Source: Lichina pygmaea (taxonomy: Eukaryota > Ascomycota > Lichinomycetes > Lichinales > Lichinaceae). Taken from it: a DNA stretch of 64,000 bases. The notes under the pieces were generated by a model that ran no database searches, was not told the origin of the DNA, and saw only the letters and a program-made list of their open reading frames with translations. The position numbers and the translations under genes were made by a program. Shown one piece after another: positions 53,715-64,000 of this stretch. The stretch covers positions 3,906,001 through 3,970,000 of the forward strand of contig OY730169.1 in assembly GCA_963422465.1 (NCBI GenBank), read 5' to 3'. The first letter of the stretch is position 1; every line of letters begins with the position of its first letter.

Positions 53715-56700
53715 CTATGTGCTCAAATCAGTCAAAGATGTTGTTGACTTGAAACCCCATGGCTGAGGGGTTCCATCAAGTACGTATGTTGCGTCAAACT
53801 GTGCTGTACAATATACTCTCATAAAAGAAAAAGGTAGGCTTACAGAGTTTGAATCCAACTCCGTGAACCTGGACCAAACTCTGCTGTCCGAAAGCTCCTC
53901 CATAGCATTGGCTGTGTAAGGGTTTCCCCATAGACCATTGAGCGGGGCGCCCTCAGTGGCCAGGATATTAGCCTGGAAACTAGAACCTTGACTTCCAAGC
54001 CGTTCGTTTGCTGTGGGAGAATGCTGCGTCGCCGCGGGCAGGCCGATCGGTTGCAACTGAGTACCCTGGCCTATAGCTTGAAGTCCAAGATCTGCCACAC
54101 GGGACAGCTCCAGGACGCTTGGGAGATTGCTTGTAGCCGTACTTGCGCTGGGCGCAGAACCCGCAGCTCCCCCCATGGCGCTTGTGGTACCGTCTTGGAT
54201 GTTGATGGATGAGGAGGGAAGGACTGCCGACCAGTGAGACGGACCCTGCACGACTTGATCATCTGAAAAGTTGTCTCTTCCGCGCTGGAGAGTGGGTTGA
54301 CTTTCGTCAAGAGGTGAATCCTGATCATCAGATGAATCGTCGTAATGGGATGATAAAACCCAAAACTCGGAGTATTGGCAGCAACAATACCTCGAAACAT
54401 TCATGACCGGACACTTCTTTGCACGAGGAAAAATATTCTTGTCAAGGCCACACTCCAAAAGTGCCCGACGAAAGAGCGACTGCTTTACCATGCACATATT
54501 TATCGCCCTGCTTAGAGGAGTATGCCCATCGTCATCCCGCACACCTAGCGCATATAGCTCCTCGGGCAAGGCCGACTTGTTTCCGTCTTTTGCAGCTTGT
54601 GCTCTTGCGATTACCTTCATCGCTAGCATAAGATAATCCCTTCCACCCGGCCAGTTAAAATGTGTAACGTCACGTGCTACCTCGTCGAGAAACTCTCCGC
54701 CCTCATCTCCAAGAGGTGGATTGGCGCCACGGTTGAGGAAGAGTTCAAGTTTGTCGAATTGATCAGCATCATAACCAGCCGAAAACATTTCGAAAATCAC
54801 TTGCAACGCAGACTTCCCAAATCCGTCCACGAGATTAAGGTCCACCAACTCCCCACCTAGGTCAATCATGATCTGCGCTGCTTCCTGGGCTAAGAGTCAG
54901 CATCGGTTTCTTCAACTGAAGTAAGGTATCTGAAGGCACTCACCACAGATGACCAAAGAAGTGCACGATTGGTTCCATATATGGAATAACTCTCCATTGG
55001 GTCAACCCCAGCTAGCATCAGTTTTCGAACAATCTGTGTTGATTTTTGCCGGACGGCTTTAGGGGGGCCGAATGAAACTATACTAAGTAGAGACTCTCTG
55101 CAGAATAGAAATCAGCAGCTTGAAAAAGCTCTTTCAAAGTTTTCTTTTAGTCTAAAGTAAGTGAGACAAACAAACTAAATCTACTTTTCACGAACTCGTT
55201 GGCATCCAAGCCACGATCAACGAGGAACTCCACAGCATCTGCAGAATACTTTTGACACGCATGCTAGATGGATCTTAGCACAAATGATATCAATGTGATA
55301 GGGTCAACTGACAGCCAAGAGGGATTCCCCGCGTGAGTCGCAGTCAGAGACTTTAGCTTCCCCTCGCTCGAACAGACTTCTCATGCCGGGCACATCATCG
55401 TTTTCGACGCATCGCCAGATTGGCGCATCATCCGGGATCATAGCAGAATATATCATGGTAGGTCGGAGCAGTTCTGTACCTCGTGATGTTGCCTGTTGCA
55501 TCAGAGTTGCGACAATCTTGTAGGGCTGGACGGGAGTCCGAGATATAACTTCAAGGACATAAGAGCGAAACTCTATGACCGCGTTCGAGTCTGACAGATA
55601 GTCCTCTGGGTTCGGAGGCTCCTTACGTCCCCTCTTCTTCCAGGTAAGATTGATCGCGGCGGATTTCATCTCCAGATCAACTGAGTTGGCAAGGCGGCTG
55701 TAGTCACTTGCTTTCAGTCTTGGTGCAGATGGCGGGCCTGAACCCCCAGTCAGCCGCTAGCCATCACCATCAATTTGGATCAACCTTCTCTTACCTAGAT
55801 GGCCCACAGTAACACCGTGAGAGTTCGTCAGAAGCGCTCGAGCTCGTTTGATGATTGGCCGTGGGAGTGTGTCAGCAGCCTCCGGACTCTCGCTTCGCTT
55901 TCTTTTCCCGCTTTCGTGGGCTACCAGCGACATCGCATCAGAGTCGTTGATGATTTCAAAGACCTTGTCCAGAGTCTTGATTATAGAAGATGCCTCTTCT
56001 GAGAACAGAAACAACCTCTCTTTTGATATGAGACGTTTGAGACTCTCCAGCACCGTCATCAGGTCAGAGCCCTGATCTGATAAGGTGTGTCCTTCCGGAC
56101 TTTCATGGGCTTCACGCGGCTGCGGAGTCCGTGCCTGGGCCTGATGTTCTCCGATGTCCTGTTGGGCATATATCGCATTGACTTGTTCACTTTGTTGCGT
56201 GAGCTGCTGTTGCAATGCTTTGATGGCCGAAAGAACAGCTTCGTTCCCCTCTCTGGATGCAGGGACCACGCCTGAACTTGATGGAATTGGCGAACTTATT
56301 CCGTGCACTGATATCAGGATATCTGTCAGCACACGTCCTCTACAGCAGTCTGTCTCTTAGATTGACAGACCCTCATTATCCACATCTGATCTCAGCAGTT
56401 GAGTTCCGTTGCTGGGCCCGCTGTCTCCAGAGATATGCTGCCGTTGCGTCATCGTCTGAGGTATCGTCCCGTGCGTCTGACTGTTGCTAGACCCACCCTC
56501 TCCAGAGACGTGGTGTCGTTGAGTCATCGTCTGAAGTATTGTCTCAAGCGTGGTTTGCATGGAGGTAATTCGTTCTGAAGAAGCCTCAATCTGATGATTT
56601 CGCAAAAGGGCAAGATAGTCGCCCAGCCGTGTTCTAAGATCATCAATCTCGTCTTTCTTCCAGATGATCTTTAAGGCCTGGCGGAAGCTTTTCCATTTGC

Positions 56701-57059
56701 GGTGCTTGCCACAAATTTTCAGGTCTCTGATTTTCTGCAGCAGCAGCTTCGCCACCTTCTGGCATTGCTCGTTGACGTTTTCGAGATCCTACTCGACTTA
56801 GCTACTGTAATCACTTGACAGACTGTGGGTTTACCCCGTCCTGTTTCGTCCGGGGGGTGGATTGCCGAGCTTTGCCTTTGAGGGACGTATTGAGCTGATC
56901 ACTGAAGTACTCGAGCCGCGAGGTAAGATCTTCAAGGTCTGTGTTCTCCGCCAGTACTCCCTCTCTGTAGTACTCTTTACCGCTTTTCAGCAGTTTGAGG
57001 GTGAAGTCGATGAACTGAACTGTGTTGGCGGCAAGCCCAACAGCTACGAGAGCTTCCAT
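53715..57059 (-). CDS. HeLo-like N-terminal domain / ankyrin-type protein
   Basis: Seven exons fit in phase on the minus strand: 57059-56835, 56788-56371, 56322-55795, 55737-55313, 55263-55172, 55097-54944 and 54884-53715; about 1003 aa. The N-terminus MEALVAVGLAANTVQFIDFT, with the following YREGVLAENTDLEDLTSRLE, is the fungal HeLo-like/STAND N-terminal domain, ending in KHRKWKSFRQALKIIWKKDE, IDDLRTRLGDYLALLRN. A Gln-rich coiled-coil middle follows, then a bipartite nuclear-localisation-like run (GKRKRSESPEAADTLPRPII, KRAR). The C-terminal half has ankyrin-type segments (ACQKYSADAVEFLVDRGLDA, KLMLAGVDPM, IMIDLGGELVDLNLVDGFGK, LELFLNRGANPPLGDEGGEF). HeLo-like domains belong to fungal NLR-like and incompatibility proteins, but here there is no NACHT or NB-ARC domain. 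Exons 3 and 5 have alternative splice sites. An ATG 12 codons upstream is possible. Confidence 0.7.
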
Positions 57060-60000
57060 GCTGGACACCCATGCGGGAAAACAAGGGCGAGCCATCTTCC
57101 TGGGGCAGGGCTGACCTTATCTACAGCGTTGAGGTGTCCGGCCACTGCGTCTGCAGTGCAGCATCACGTAAGGCTGCACTACACCCAGTGGGTCTAGTGA
57201 TATTCCGCGGCCACCTCCATACACGCTAGTAGGTACAGATTGCACGGAGTCTGCTCACAGCAATGACATTGATTGGATACTACGTCAGGTAGTGCATGCT
57301 GTACGACAAACAGATACACATGCAGGTCAGCCTCACTGACAGGTTGCCTGGATGGCGTAAGAGACTCGGCTGTGACAGACAGCGAGTGTACAGAGCGGAT
57401 GAGAAGGCCGTGCCCCCGTCAAATGCTGTGTCGGGGCGCAGAGGTCTCTGGACAGACTGGAGCAGAAGACGAATAGCTGCGCAGGTATTCGTTTCTACGG
57501 GGTCCAAACGCAGCCGCTTCAACCGCGGATGAGCGCGCCGCAAAAGCAGTGAGATCTTGCAAGTCCCTGTAACAGTATGCCTTTGCAGCCATAGCCTACA
57601 GTACGAGCAGTCACACTTCGACGAGCTAGAGTACCTTACAAGTACTCTCGTACATACGTACACGACACGTGGACAGAGAAACCCAGGCTGCGTGCGGACG
57701 GGTGATCTGTCGCACCGTGACCGTCTCAATAAGAGAGCACTGTTGAAGATTATAAACTGAGACACCAAAAGATGATATTACGTGATGCACTTCAGCTACA
57801 GTATCAAAGCTGTCTTCAACTATTTTGCTGCCAATACTTTTGTATTGGTGGTCAGACTCCCGGACCCTGGGATAGGTCTCCTATACATAATTTACCTCGT
57901 ACGTACGGAGTACCTACGTACTCGTACTGTACGTATGATAAGCAGCTCCCCTTTCCAGCCACGTGATGAAACCACATCACATTGCCTCCCTGGGCCCAGC
58001 CTTGCGGTGGGGCCAACAGGTCGCCCCTTTCTGCGCCTCAGATGGCAAAATTGGATCAGCGGGAAGACAGCGTTGCGGCTCAAGTTACTCTGCCGGGTCA
58101 CGGGGCTGTCTGATCTCTCGAAGGAGCGGGCTTGGGTATGGCAGTGCCGCCTTTTAAGCCGCGTCAGGCCGCGGTGGCAATCTGCGGCGGTTCGGCCGAT
58201 TGCTCGGCAGTACGATACGTACTCCCGTACTCTCCGTGATGTCCTCGGAATCAAGGCGAATCGTATGAGGTGCTCAGGTCCCAGGGTCACCTGCCATCAT
58301 CATTACGTAAGTCCCGTCTGAGTCGGGAAGACAAGGCGGACAAGGCTGAGAAGCACACGTCACGTCATGTGATGCTTGCTGAGTCATGGCAGTCTGTGGG
58401 TCACGTGAGCCTTCATCATCCCATTGCCACCAAAGGCTGTCTCATGATCTTTCGTTGAGGTCGATCGATAGTCTAGGCCAGCTTGCTGCATGACTGCATC
58501 CGATAGAAACACAAATGCATACATACGTCCTAGAAGCCTCTCAGGCATGGTGTTCCTGCTGCGTCCTTCCCAGAGGGGCAAGTATTCACGCGTGCTGCTG
58601 TGCTATGGCCAACAGCTAATGTACGTTCTATGTACTGTACGTATGTGCAGGTAAGTACGTACGTGTATCAGACACTCTGATATCATTTGATACCTCGCTT
58701 GGACTTGAGTGTGTGTCCGTGCATGTGTGGATCAACACTCCAGAAGCACAATGTGTGTCACAAGCTCGTCGGATCTGACTGTGCCCGAGTCCAAGCCCGC
58801 TTGGTTGTGTTCGGATCGAGACACGTCGCTACTGTTACGTATGTACGTAGGTACTCCTGCAGGCCTGGCATCTTTTACATACAGACGAGAGAAGATCGTG
58901 AGATCGAATCTCTACCATCATACATTACTCGTACGTACGGACGGGAGGTACGTATGTTCTGTACGTCCGTACTACTGTACTACGAGTATGACATCTGGGG
59001 GCCGATTGCTCGCTGGGACAAGCAAAGGTTTGAGGAGGAAGCTTCCCATCTCCACATGTGCTGATCTCTTTGCTTTTTCACATTGGCTTTCACTAGCCTC
59101 GTCCAACCTGCAGTCTTCGACTCTGATCCAACACACGGACGACCCGAACCAGGCCGGCGCGCCAGCCTTCTCTCTTCGTGCCGATCCAGCCCCAGCCTCG
59201 AAGGAGGAGGCAGGTTCTGTTATCGCTGATTGGACTGCGTCTCGGTCGTCGGTCGTGGGCCGAAGTTGATCCATGTGTGGTGCAGCTCGGCAAGCCCGAT
59301 GGGCTCACAACGGGGGGGGGGGCAGTGCTTACAGGTACACGCGTGAGGGCGTCGCGCTGCGCTTCGTCCAGAGACCATGTCTGTACTCTTGCTGGTGGTA
59401 GCTCACGCGCGCGGCAAGGGCACAAGTGGGAAACCGATCAGGGAGCGAGGAGATGGGCGAGAAAAGGTTGGACGACGGCCAGGGCGCTGCCGGCGGCCGC
59501 GGGGGCGAGAGTCGGGCTTCTTGTTGGACGGCCACTTACAGTACGGGAATACGTACGTACCGAGGCTGGAGCTTACCTCTTCTAGGAAGAGCTCACAGTA
59601 GCTCGCAGGCGATGGTTGGAGCCGGCGCCGGCGCCTGGCGCTTGTTGGCCAAGCTGCGGCTTCGGTGGGGCACCGCAGCTGCGATGTTACAGGACGAGAG
59701 TGCCGTGACCGCTCGGCCGAAGAGATTCCAGGCCCAGACGAAATGACATTTGCGGTCTTTCGTTGATGATCGACCTGGGACCGAAGGGGTCGTGCTCGGC
59801 ACCCGGGGTGGTCTTACCACCCCAAACCGCTCTGGAACAAGTGTCGACGTTCCGACTCAAGTCCGGTTGGTCCGTGCCGTCGATTCCGCTGGGACTCACG
59901 ACGCTGTTACAGTACGCTGCCCGTGGCCGCTGGACTTCTGTCTCTATCGGTGGCGACCCGCGCCAAGGACGACCGGCAGGTAACCCTAACCGTGACAGCA

Positions 60001-61814
60001 ACCATCAGGCAGACAGCAGACGCACGATTATTCAGACATGCAGATTCAGACATGCAGCACGACACGAGTGATGATCCGGCAGCCGAGGGCTTTCGTGCCT
60101 CACCCATGCCGTATCACGTGGGGGGGCTGGGTGCAGTCCCGTAGTCCGTACCAATTCCCGTGCGCCTCGCGCTGCACGGAGCTCTCGGAATCGGGCAGAG
60201 ACGGCCCCCCCCCCTCCTTACTTGGAGGATTGGCCGAACATCGGCCGGAATGGGACAAACAGACGACAATCGCGGAGTCGCTGACCTCGCGTCAGATGGG
60301 CTCTCAGAGGAAGATGGGAGCCGATCGTCCGTGACCGGCCCGGCTGCGCCCTCGCTCGGCATCTCGGCGCTCGACGATGGATTCGGGAAGGAGACACTGC
60401 GACACTGCTTCCGATGTGCTGGGGTGCGACGGCGAGTGCGCCCTTCGCGCCCGGGCTGGATCCATCTCGCCCTACGCCGAGAATCCCCACGCTGAGCGCA
60501 GCTTTTCTCACCGCAACGGCTTCGGTCCGCGCGCGCCAATCAGCCCCGACGACAACCGTTCGTCTTTGGGTCACCCCTCACACTTGTTCGCCGTCTGGCG
60601 CTTTACGACGACTGGGGTCTGGTGCGGTGGCAGCTTTCCAGCCAACGCCGAGGACGGCCCTAATGTGGGCTGAGGGAGGGATGCTGCAGCTGCACCTCCT
60701 AGCCCGCCCCGTCGCCGCCTTTCCGCCGTGGCGCGGCGGGGGGGCCAGGCTCACACCTGGAACCCTACGCACGTACCTTTCCATACCCAGAGCACAAGCC
60801 GTACGGATATACTTACGGTGTGGGTGCGTACGTACCACACCGTGGTCTGTTCGTCAACAACATACGAGTACTCGCAAACCTACGTACTACTGTACGTACG
60901 AACAGGAAGGGATACCGTCGTACAGTGCGAAGAGAAAAAGGAAAGCGACAAAGGACTGGCGCCATGCGCTGCCGGAACACAGACACGTTGGGTGTGGCTC
61001 CAAGCGACACCCCATCGAAGCATGTCTAGGCGGACTTGCCTTCCCCTCAGACCTCAGCCTGGGATGATCCCAAGAGGCGAAAGCAAGCCGTTATGACGAA
61101 TACACAGCACGCTGGCCGGGTGCGACCGGCCAAGTGGTCCGGCTGCAGAGTGGAGGAGGTTGGTGTGCCGGCCACGGCCGGGCCTCATCTCAGATGGCTC
61201 ATTCTCCCTGGGAAACGAGGCAAAGGAAGGCGCAGGACGCGAGTGCGCGGCTGGCCAAGCAGAAGGTCCCGAGGCCGAGCAAGTCTACTGTACGTATGTG
61301 TATTGCCCCTCGAGTGACGATGGCTACATGCGCCCTAGGCTGTTCCGGGCGCCTGCGCTACCGGAGGATGCGCCCAGGTGAAGCATATGACTTCCCGCCG
61401 TCCGTTGCTGAGACCTCCTCCGCCCTACAGTACCGCCTTGCTACCAGTTCGCCTGCCAAACCGTCCATCCTTGTTTCCCCCCCCCCCCCTCCCATCGTCG
61501 TTCGGCTGGGCCTACCTTCCTGCGGGCCTCACGCTTCTTCTCTCGCCTGTTTCATGCGATGATGGGCCTCTTATAATAAAGTCGTTTCGTTCCCCTTGGC
61601 GGCCCTGACAACTGCTTCGAGGCGCCGAAGTGTTCTGCGAACCCCGCCGAAATCGAATCCACCCGCGTCATTCCCGCTTCGGTGGTCTTTTTCCGCGGTC
61701 TCGTCCGCAGTCACGTTACCTGATTCGCCCTCCTCGGCATCTCTTCTCCGGCGCTGGGGTTCCTCACGGCGTTGTTGTTGTTGTTGTCGTCGTCGTCGTC
61801 GTCGTCGTCTGAAC
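57060..61814. other. Long stretch without a convincing gene
   Basis: No gene supported over 4.7 kb. GC-rich frames at 59178-61100 are Arg/Pro/Ala rich in every phase and look like chance. TACGTA words cluster at 57650-57660, 57897-57940, 58620-58660, 58845-58990, 59545-59560 and 60830-60900. Poly-G occurs at about 59311-59321 and poly-C at 61480-61490. The last 200 bp lead into the kinase gene. Confidence 0.4.
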
Positions 61815-63397
61815 ATGCTGCCTTCGCCGCCGCCTTCGCCGAGATTGGCACGCAGAAAACCCGAGGACAGGCTGGGCCAGATCTTGGCGTCGCGACTCGA
61901 GCTTACGGGCATCCTCGGCGTCGGCGCTTATGGCGTCGTCTACACCGCCGTCGATCGCCAGACGAACATCCCCTACGCCGTCAAGGCTCTCAACAAGACC
62001 GGTCTGGACGCGCGGGCACGGAAGTTCCAGCAGCGCGAGATACGCTTGCACCACCACGCCAGCCAGCACCCCAACGTGGTGTCGTTGGTCAAGATCCTCG
62101 ACGATGTCGACTGCACCTTCGTCGTGATCGAGTTCTGTCCGGAGGGGGACCTCTTCTCCAGCATCACCGAGGGCGGCCAGTACGTGGGCAACGACGCTTT
62201 GGCCAAGCGGGCCTTCGTCCAGATCCTGGACGCCGTGGAGCACTGCCATTCGCTGGGGATCTACCACCGGGACCTGAAGCCCGAAAACATCCTCGTCGCC
62301 GATCGGGGACGGACCGTCAAGCTGGCCGACTTTGGGCTGGCGACGACGGACTACCTGACGTCCGATTACGGCTGTGGATCGACCTTCTACATGAGTCCAG
62401 GTAACGTACTCCCATCTGCCCGCTCGACGGACCTCGACGTTCGGACCTGCCTTTTCATCCTTTGTGGGTTCGATGTTCGTCGAGGGACTGTGACGGCGAC
62501 GAAACGAGAGGGGACCGTACCTGACCAGGCGCAGAATGTCATCAAGCGTCTCCGAATGGCTACCACGGATACTTGTCCGCACCAAACGACATCTGGTCCC
62601 TGGGAGTGGTCCTCGTCAACCTGACGTGCGGTAGGAATCCGTGGAAGCGGGCCTCGGCAGAGGATGCCACCTTTCGTGCGTATCTCCGGGATCCTGATTT
62701 CCTGCGTTCGATCCTGCCGCTGTCGCCGGAGCTGGATGCCATCCTGAGGCGTGTGTTCGAGGTCGACCCTTCCAAGAGGATCGGCATCGCCGAGCTTCGG
62801 GATCTGATCGAGCGCTGTCCGCGGCTCACGATGGCACCGGCGGCTTCGACCCCGTCGTCCGTCGCGGATGACTACCACAAGCTGTCCTTCCTCCAGGATT
62901 GCCATGCCCGGATGGATGTCGACGCCTGGCAACCGCCGGTCCCGGCCGACTCGAGCATGGTCCTGGTGTCTCCCTTGGTCTCGGCATACGGTCCGATGGT
63001 CATGCCGGCAGCGGTGGCGGCGGCGGCGGCAGCGGCAGCCACTTCGATACCGTCGGCAGACTTTACGTCGTTGCCATCCCCCGTCTCGGCATCATCGTCT
63101 TCTTCGTCGTCGTCGACATTCTACAGCGCCAGCGCCTGCTCCGACTCGGGCTCGGTCCTCTCGACACTGTCATCCACATCGTCCGCATCGAGCCCGTCGG
63201 CAGTCGCGCGCGAGCCGACGAAGCCCGCCACGACCACCGCTGCTGCCGTGCCCGGCCCCGTCGCGCACGCCGTGGGTCCGTGCGTGCCGTACCCAGTCTC
63301 ACCCACCTTCTACGGGAGTTTCTTCCTGCCGGCCCTGGACCTGATGGGGAGGCGCCTGCCACTGCAATCCTGTGCCTTGGGAGTTCGCGTGCATTGA
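61815..63397 (+). CDS. Ran1/Pat1-like (Ksp1/Sks1/Vhs1-type) Ser/Thr protein kinase
   Basis: Two exons, 61815-62400 and 62535-63397, with a 134-nt intron; 482 aa. The frame is open upstream, but MLPSPPPSPRLARRKPEDRL fits the family's N-terminus. Kinase landmarks: glycine loop GILGVGAYGVVYTAVD, ATP-binding Lys in YAVKALNK, catalytic loop YHRDLKPENILVA, DFGLATTD, and SPECHQ (APE equivalent) rebuilt by the splice, then NGYLSAPNDIWSLGV, reading SPECHQASPNGYHGYLSAPN. GCGSTFYMSPECHQ and PWKRASAEDATFRAYLRDPD are typical of the Ran1 group, which governs meiotic entry in fission yeast and nutrient or filamentation responses in budding yeast. The C-terminal ~200 residues are Ser/Ala/Thr/Pro rich and disordered; the exact role here is unknown. 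Confidence 0.88.
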
Positions 63398-64000
63398 ACC
63401 TTGTGTTTCTCTGTTTCTGTGGCTCTTCCCTGTCCGGTTCCGGCCCGGTCCAGGCCCAGGCCTCTCTCTCTCTCTCTCTCCCTCGGCCACTCAGGACGAC
63501 GATGACCTCGCCACTTCGATCCATCTCATTTTCTCTGTCACCTTGCCACTCGTGCCCGGATTTGACGACCGTGCAACGCCCATTTCCCGCTAGGATGCTT
63601 CGCTCGAGCGCTTATACGACTCCTACTTCTGGCTGGGGATGATGTGCTAGCGTGCTTTGGGACCTGGCGCCCTTGGATGACCGTCATGCCTTGGTGATAC
63701 CAGTCTACGACAACGGATTCTTTCTCTCTTCCGTTTCTGGCGGAGCTGCGTTCTGTCTACGTGTCTTACCAGGACGGCCAGGGGCCTCTCCTTCGACGAT
63801 GGCTCCTTTGTTGCATCTCGCCACTCTTGTTCCTTGGACCACCACCACCACCTGTTTGGCCCTGGCCCTGGCCCTGGCTCTGGCCCTTCCTGGAGGATCC
63901 GACAGGGCGTGCATCTTTTGGCATCGGCGCGGCTGTTCCATCCATCCGATCGTTTTATCTATATAGTCTGCTCGGGGAGAGGTGGTGCATGTACCAGCTA
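63398..64000. other. Right edge, 3' flank of the kinase
   Basis: No gene seen. A CTCTCTCTCTC tract is at about 63465-63482 and a CTGGCCCTGGCCCTGGC repeat at about 63858-63885. Confidence 0.5.

Noticed and set aside
59975-59995. Telomere-like CCCTAACC
   Set aside because: A single copy only; no tandem array, so not a telomere or interstitial telomeric tract.
60414-61067. 217-codon plus-strand frame
   Set aside because: All six frames here are open and Arg/Pro/Ala rich; no domain, signal peptide or splice support.

Overview
The window looks like a chromosome segment of a filamentous ascomycete (Pezizomycotina). Genes lie on both strands with GT-AG introns mostly 46-145 nt long and fungal branch points such as CTAAC or CTGAC. 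Several families are typical of that group: Nst1, a SAT4-type rhodopsin-domain protein, a SidJ-like DUF1749 hydrolase, a HeLo-like/ankyrin protein and the TFIIIC WD subunit. All exon models here were assembled by eye from splice signals, reading phase and recalled family conservation; no search was run.

Layout. 1-6.6 kb: no convincing host gene. It holds a decayed Fot1/pogo-like DNA transposon (about 1200-4331) into which a 5'-truncated Tad-like LINE has inserted (2949-4267) with a 13-bp target duplication. 6.6-9.3 kb: TPR/DnaJ co-chaperone. 10.4-12.2 kb: a second inverted-repeat DNA element with TA duplications. 13.0-16.9 kb: a putative small secreted protein, a Lys-rich protein with an unusual exon structure, and a membrane-protein gene with an in-frame stop. 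17.4-18.3 kb: Dpm1; then a MITE. 19.5-20.7 kb: Ser/Thr-rich secreted protein. 21.3-24.4 kb: Vps35. 25.3-26.3 kb: SidJ-like hydrolase. 27.2-31.7 kb: a divergent pair, a TFIIIC subunit and a RING-CH E3 ligase, sharing a 424-bp promoter with a 28-nt perfect palindrome. 32.2-33.0 kb: mitochondrial ribosomal protein mL40. 35.1-35.9 kb: Rho2-type GTPase. 37.7-41.5 kb: Nst1. 42.7-44.4 kb: galactokinase. 47.0-48.3 kb: SAT4-like membrane protein. 52.5-57.1 kb: an APH-family pseudogene and a ~1003-aa HeLo-like/ankyrin protein. 61.8-63.4 kb: Ran1/Pat1-like kinase.

The genes are mostly unrelated housekeeping functions (glycosylation, retromer sorting, Pol III transcription, cell-wall/Rho signalling, mitochondrial translation, galactose use) and form no pathway cluster. 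Intergenic DNA is long, rich in TACGTA-type palindromes, GGTAC/CCGTAC words, triplet repeats and poly-G runs, and carries few or no recognisable genes.

The most notable signals are a 6-nt micro-exon that restores the switch I effector loop of the Rho2 homologue, a GC-AG intron in NST1, the LINE-in-Fot nest with RIP-like stops, a TA-flanked element with 48-bp perfect terminal repeats, a new-looking 199-bp MITE, and the promoter palindrome.
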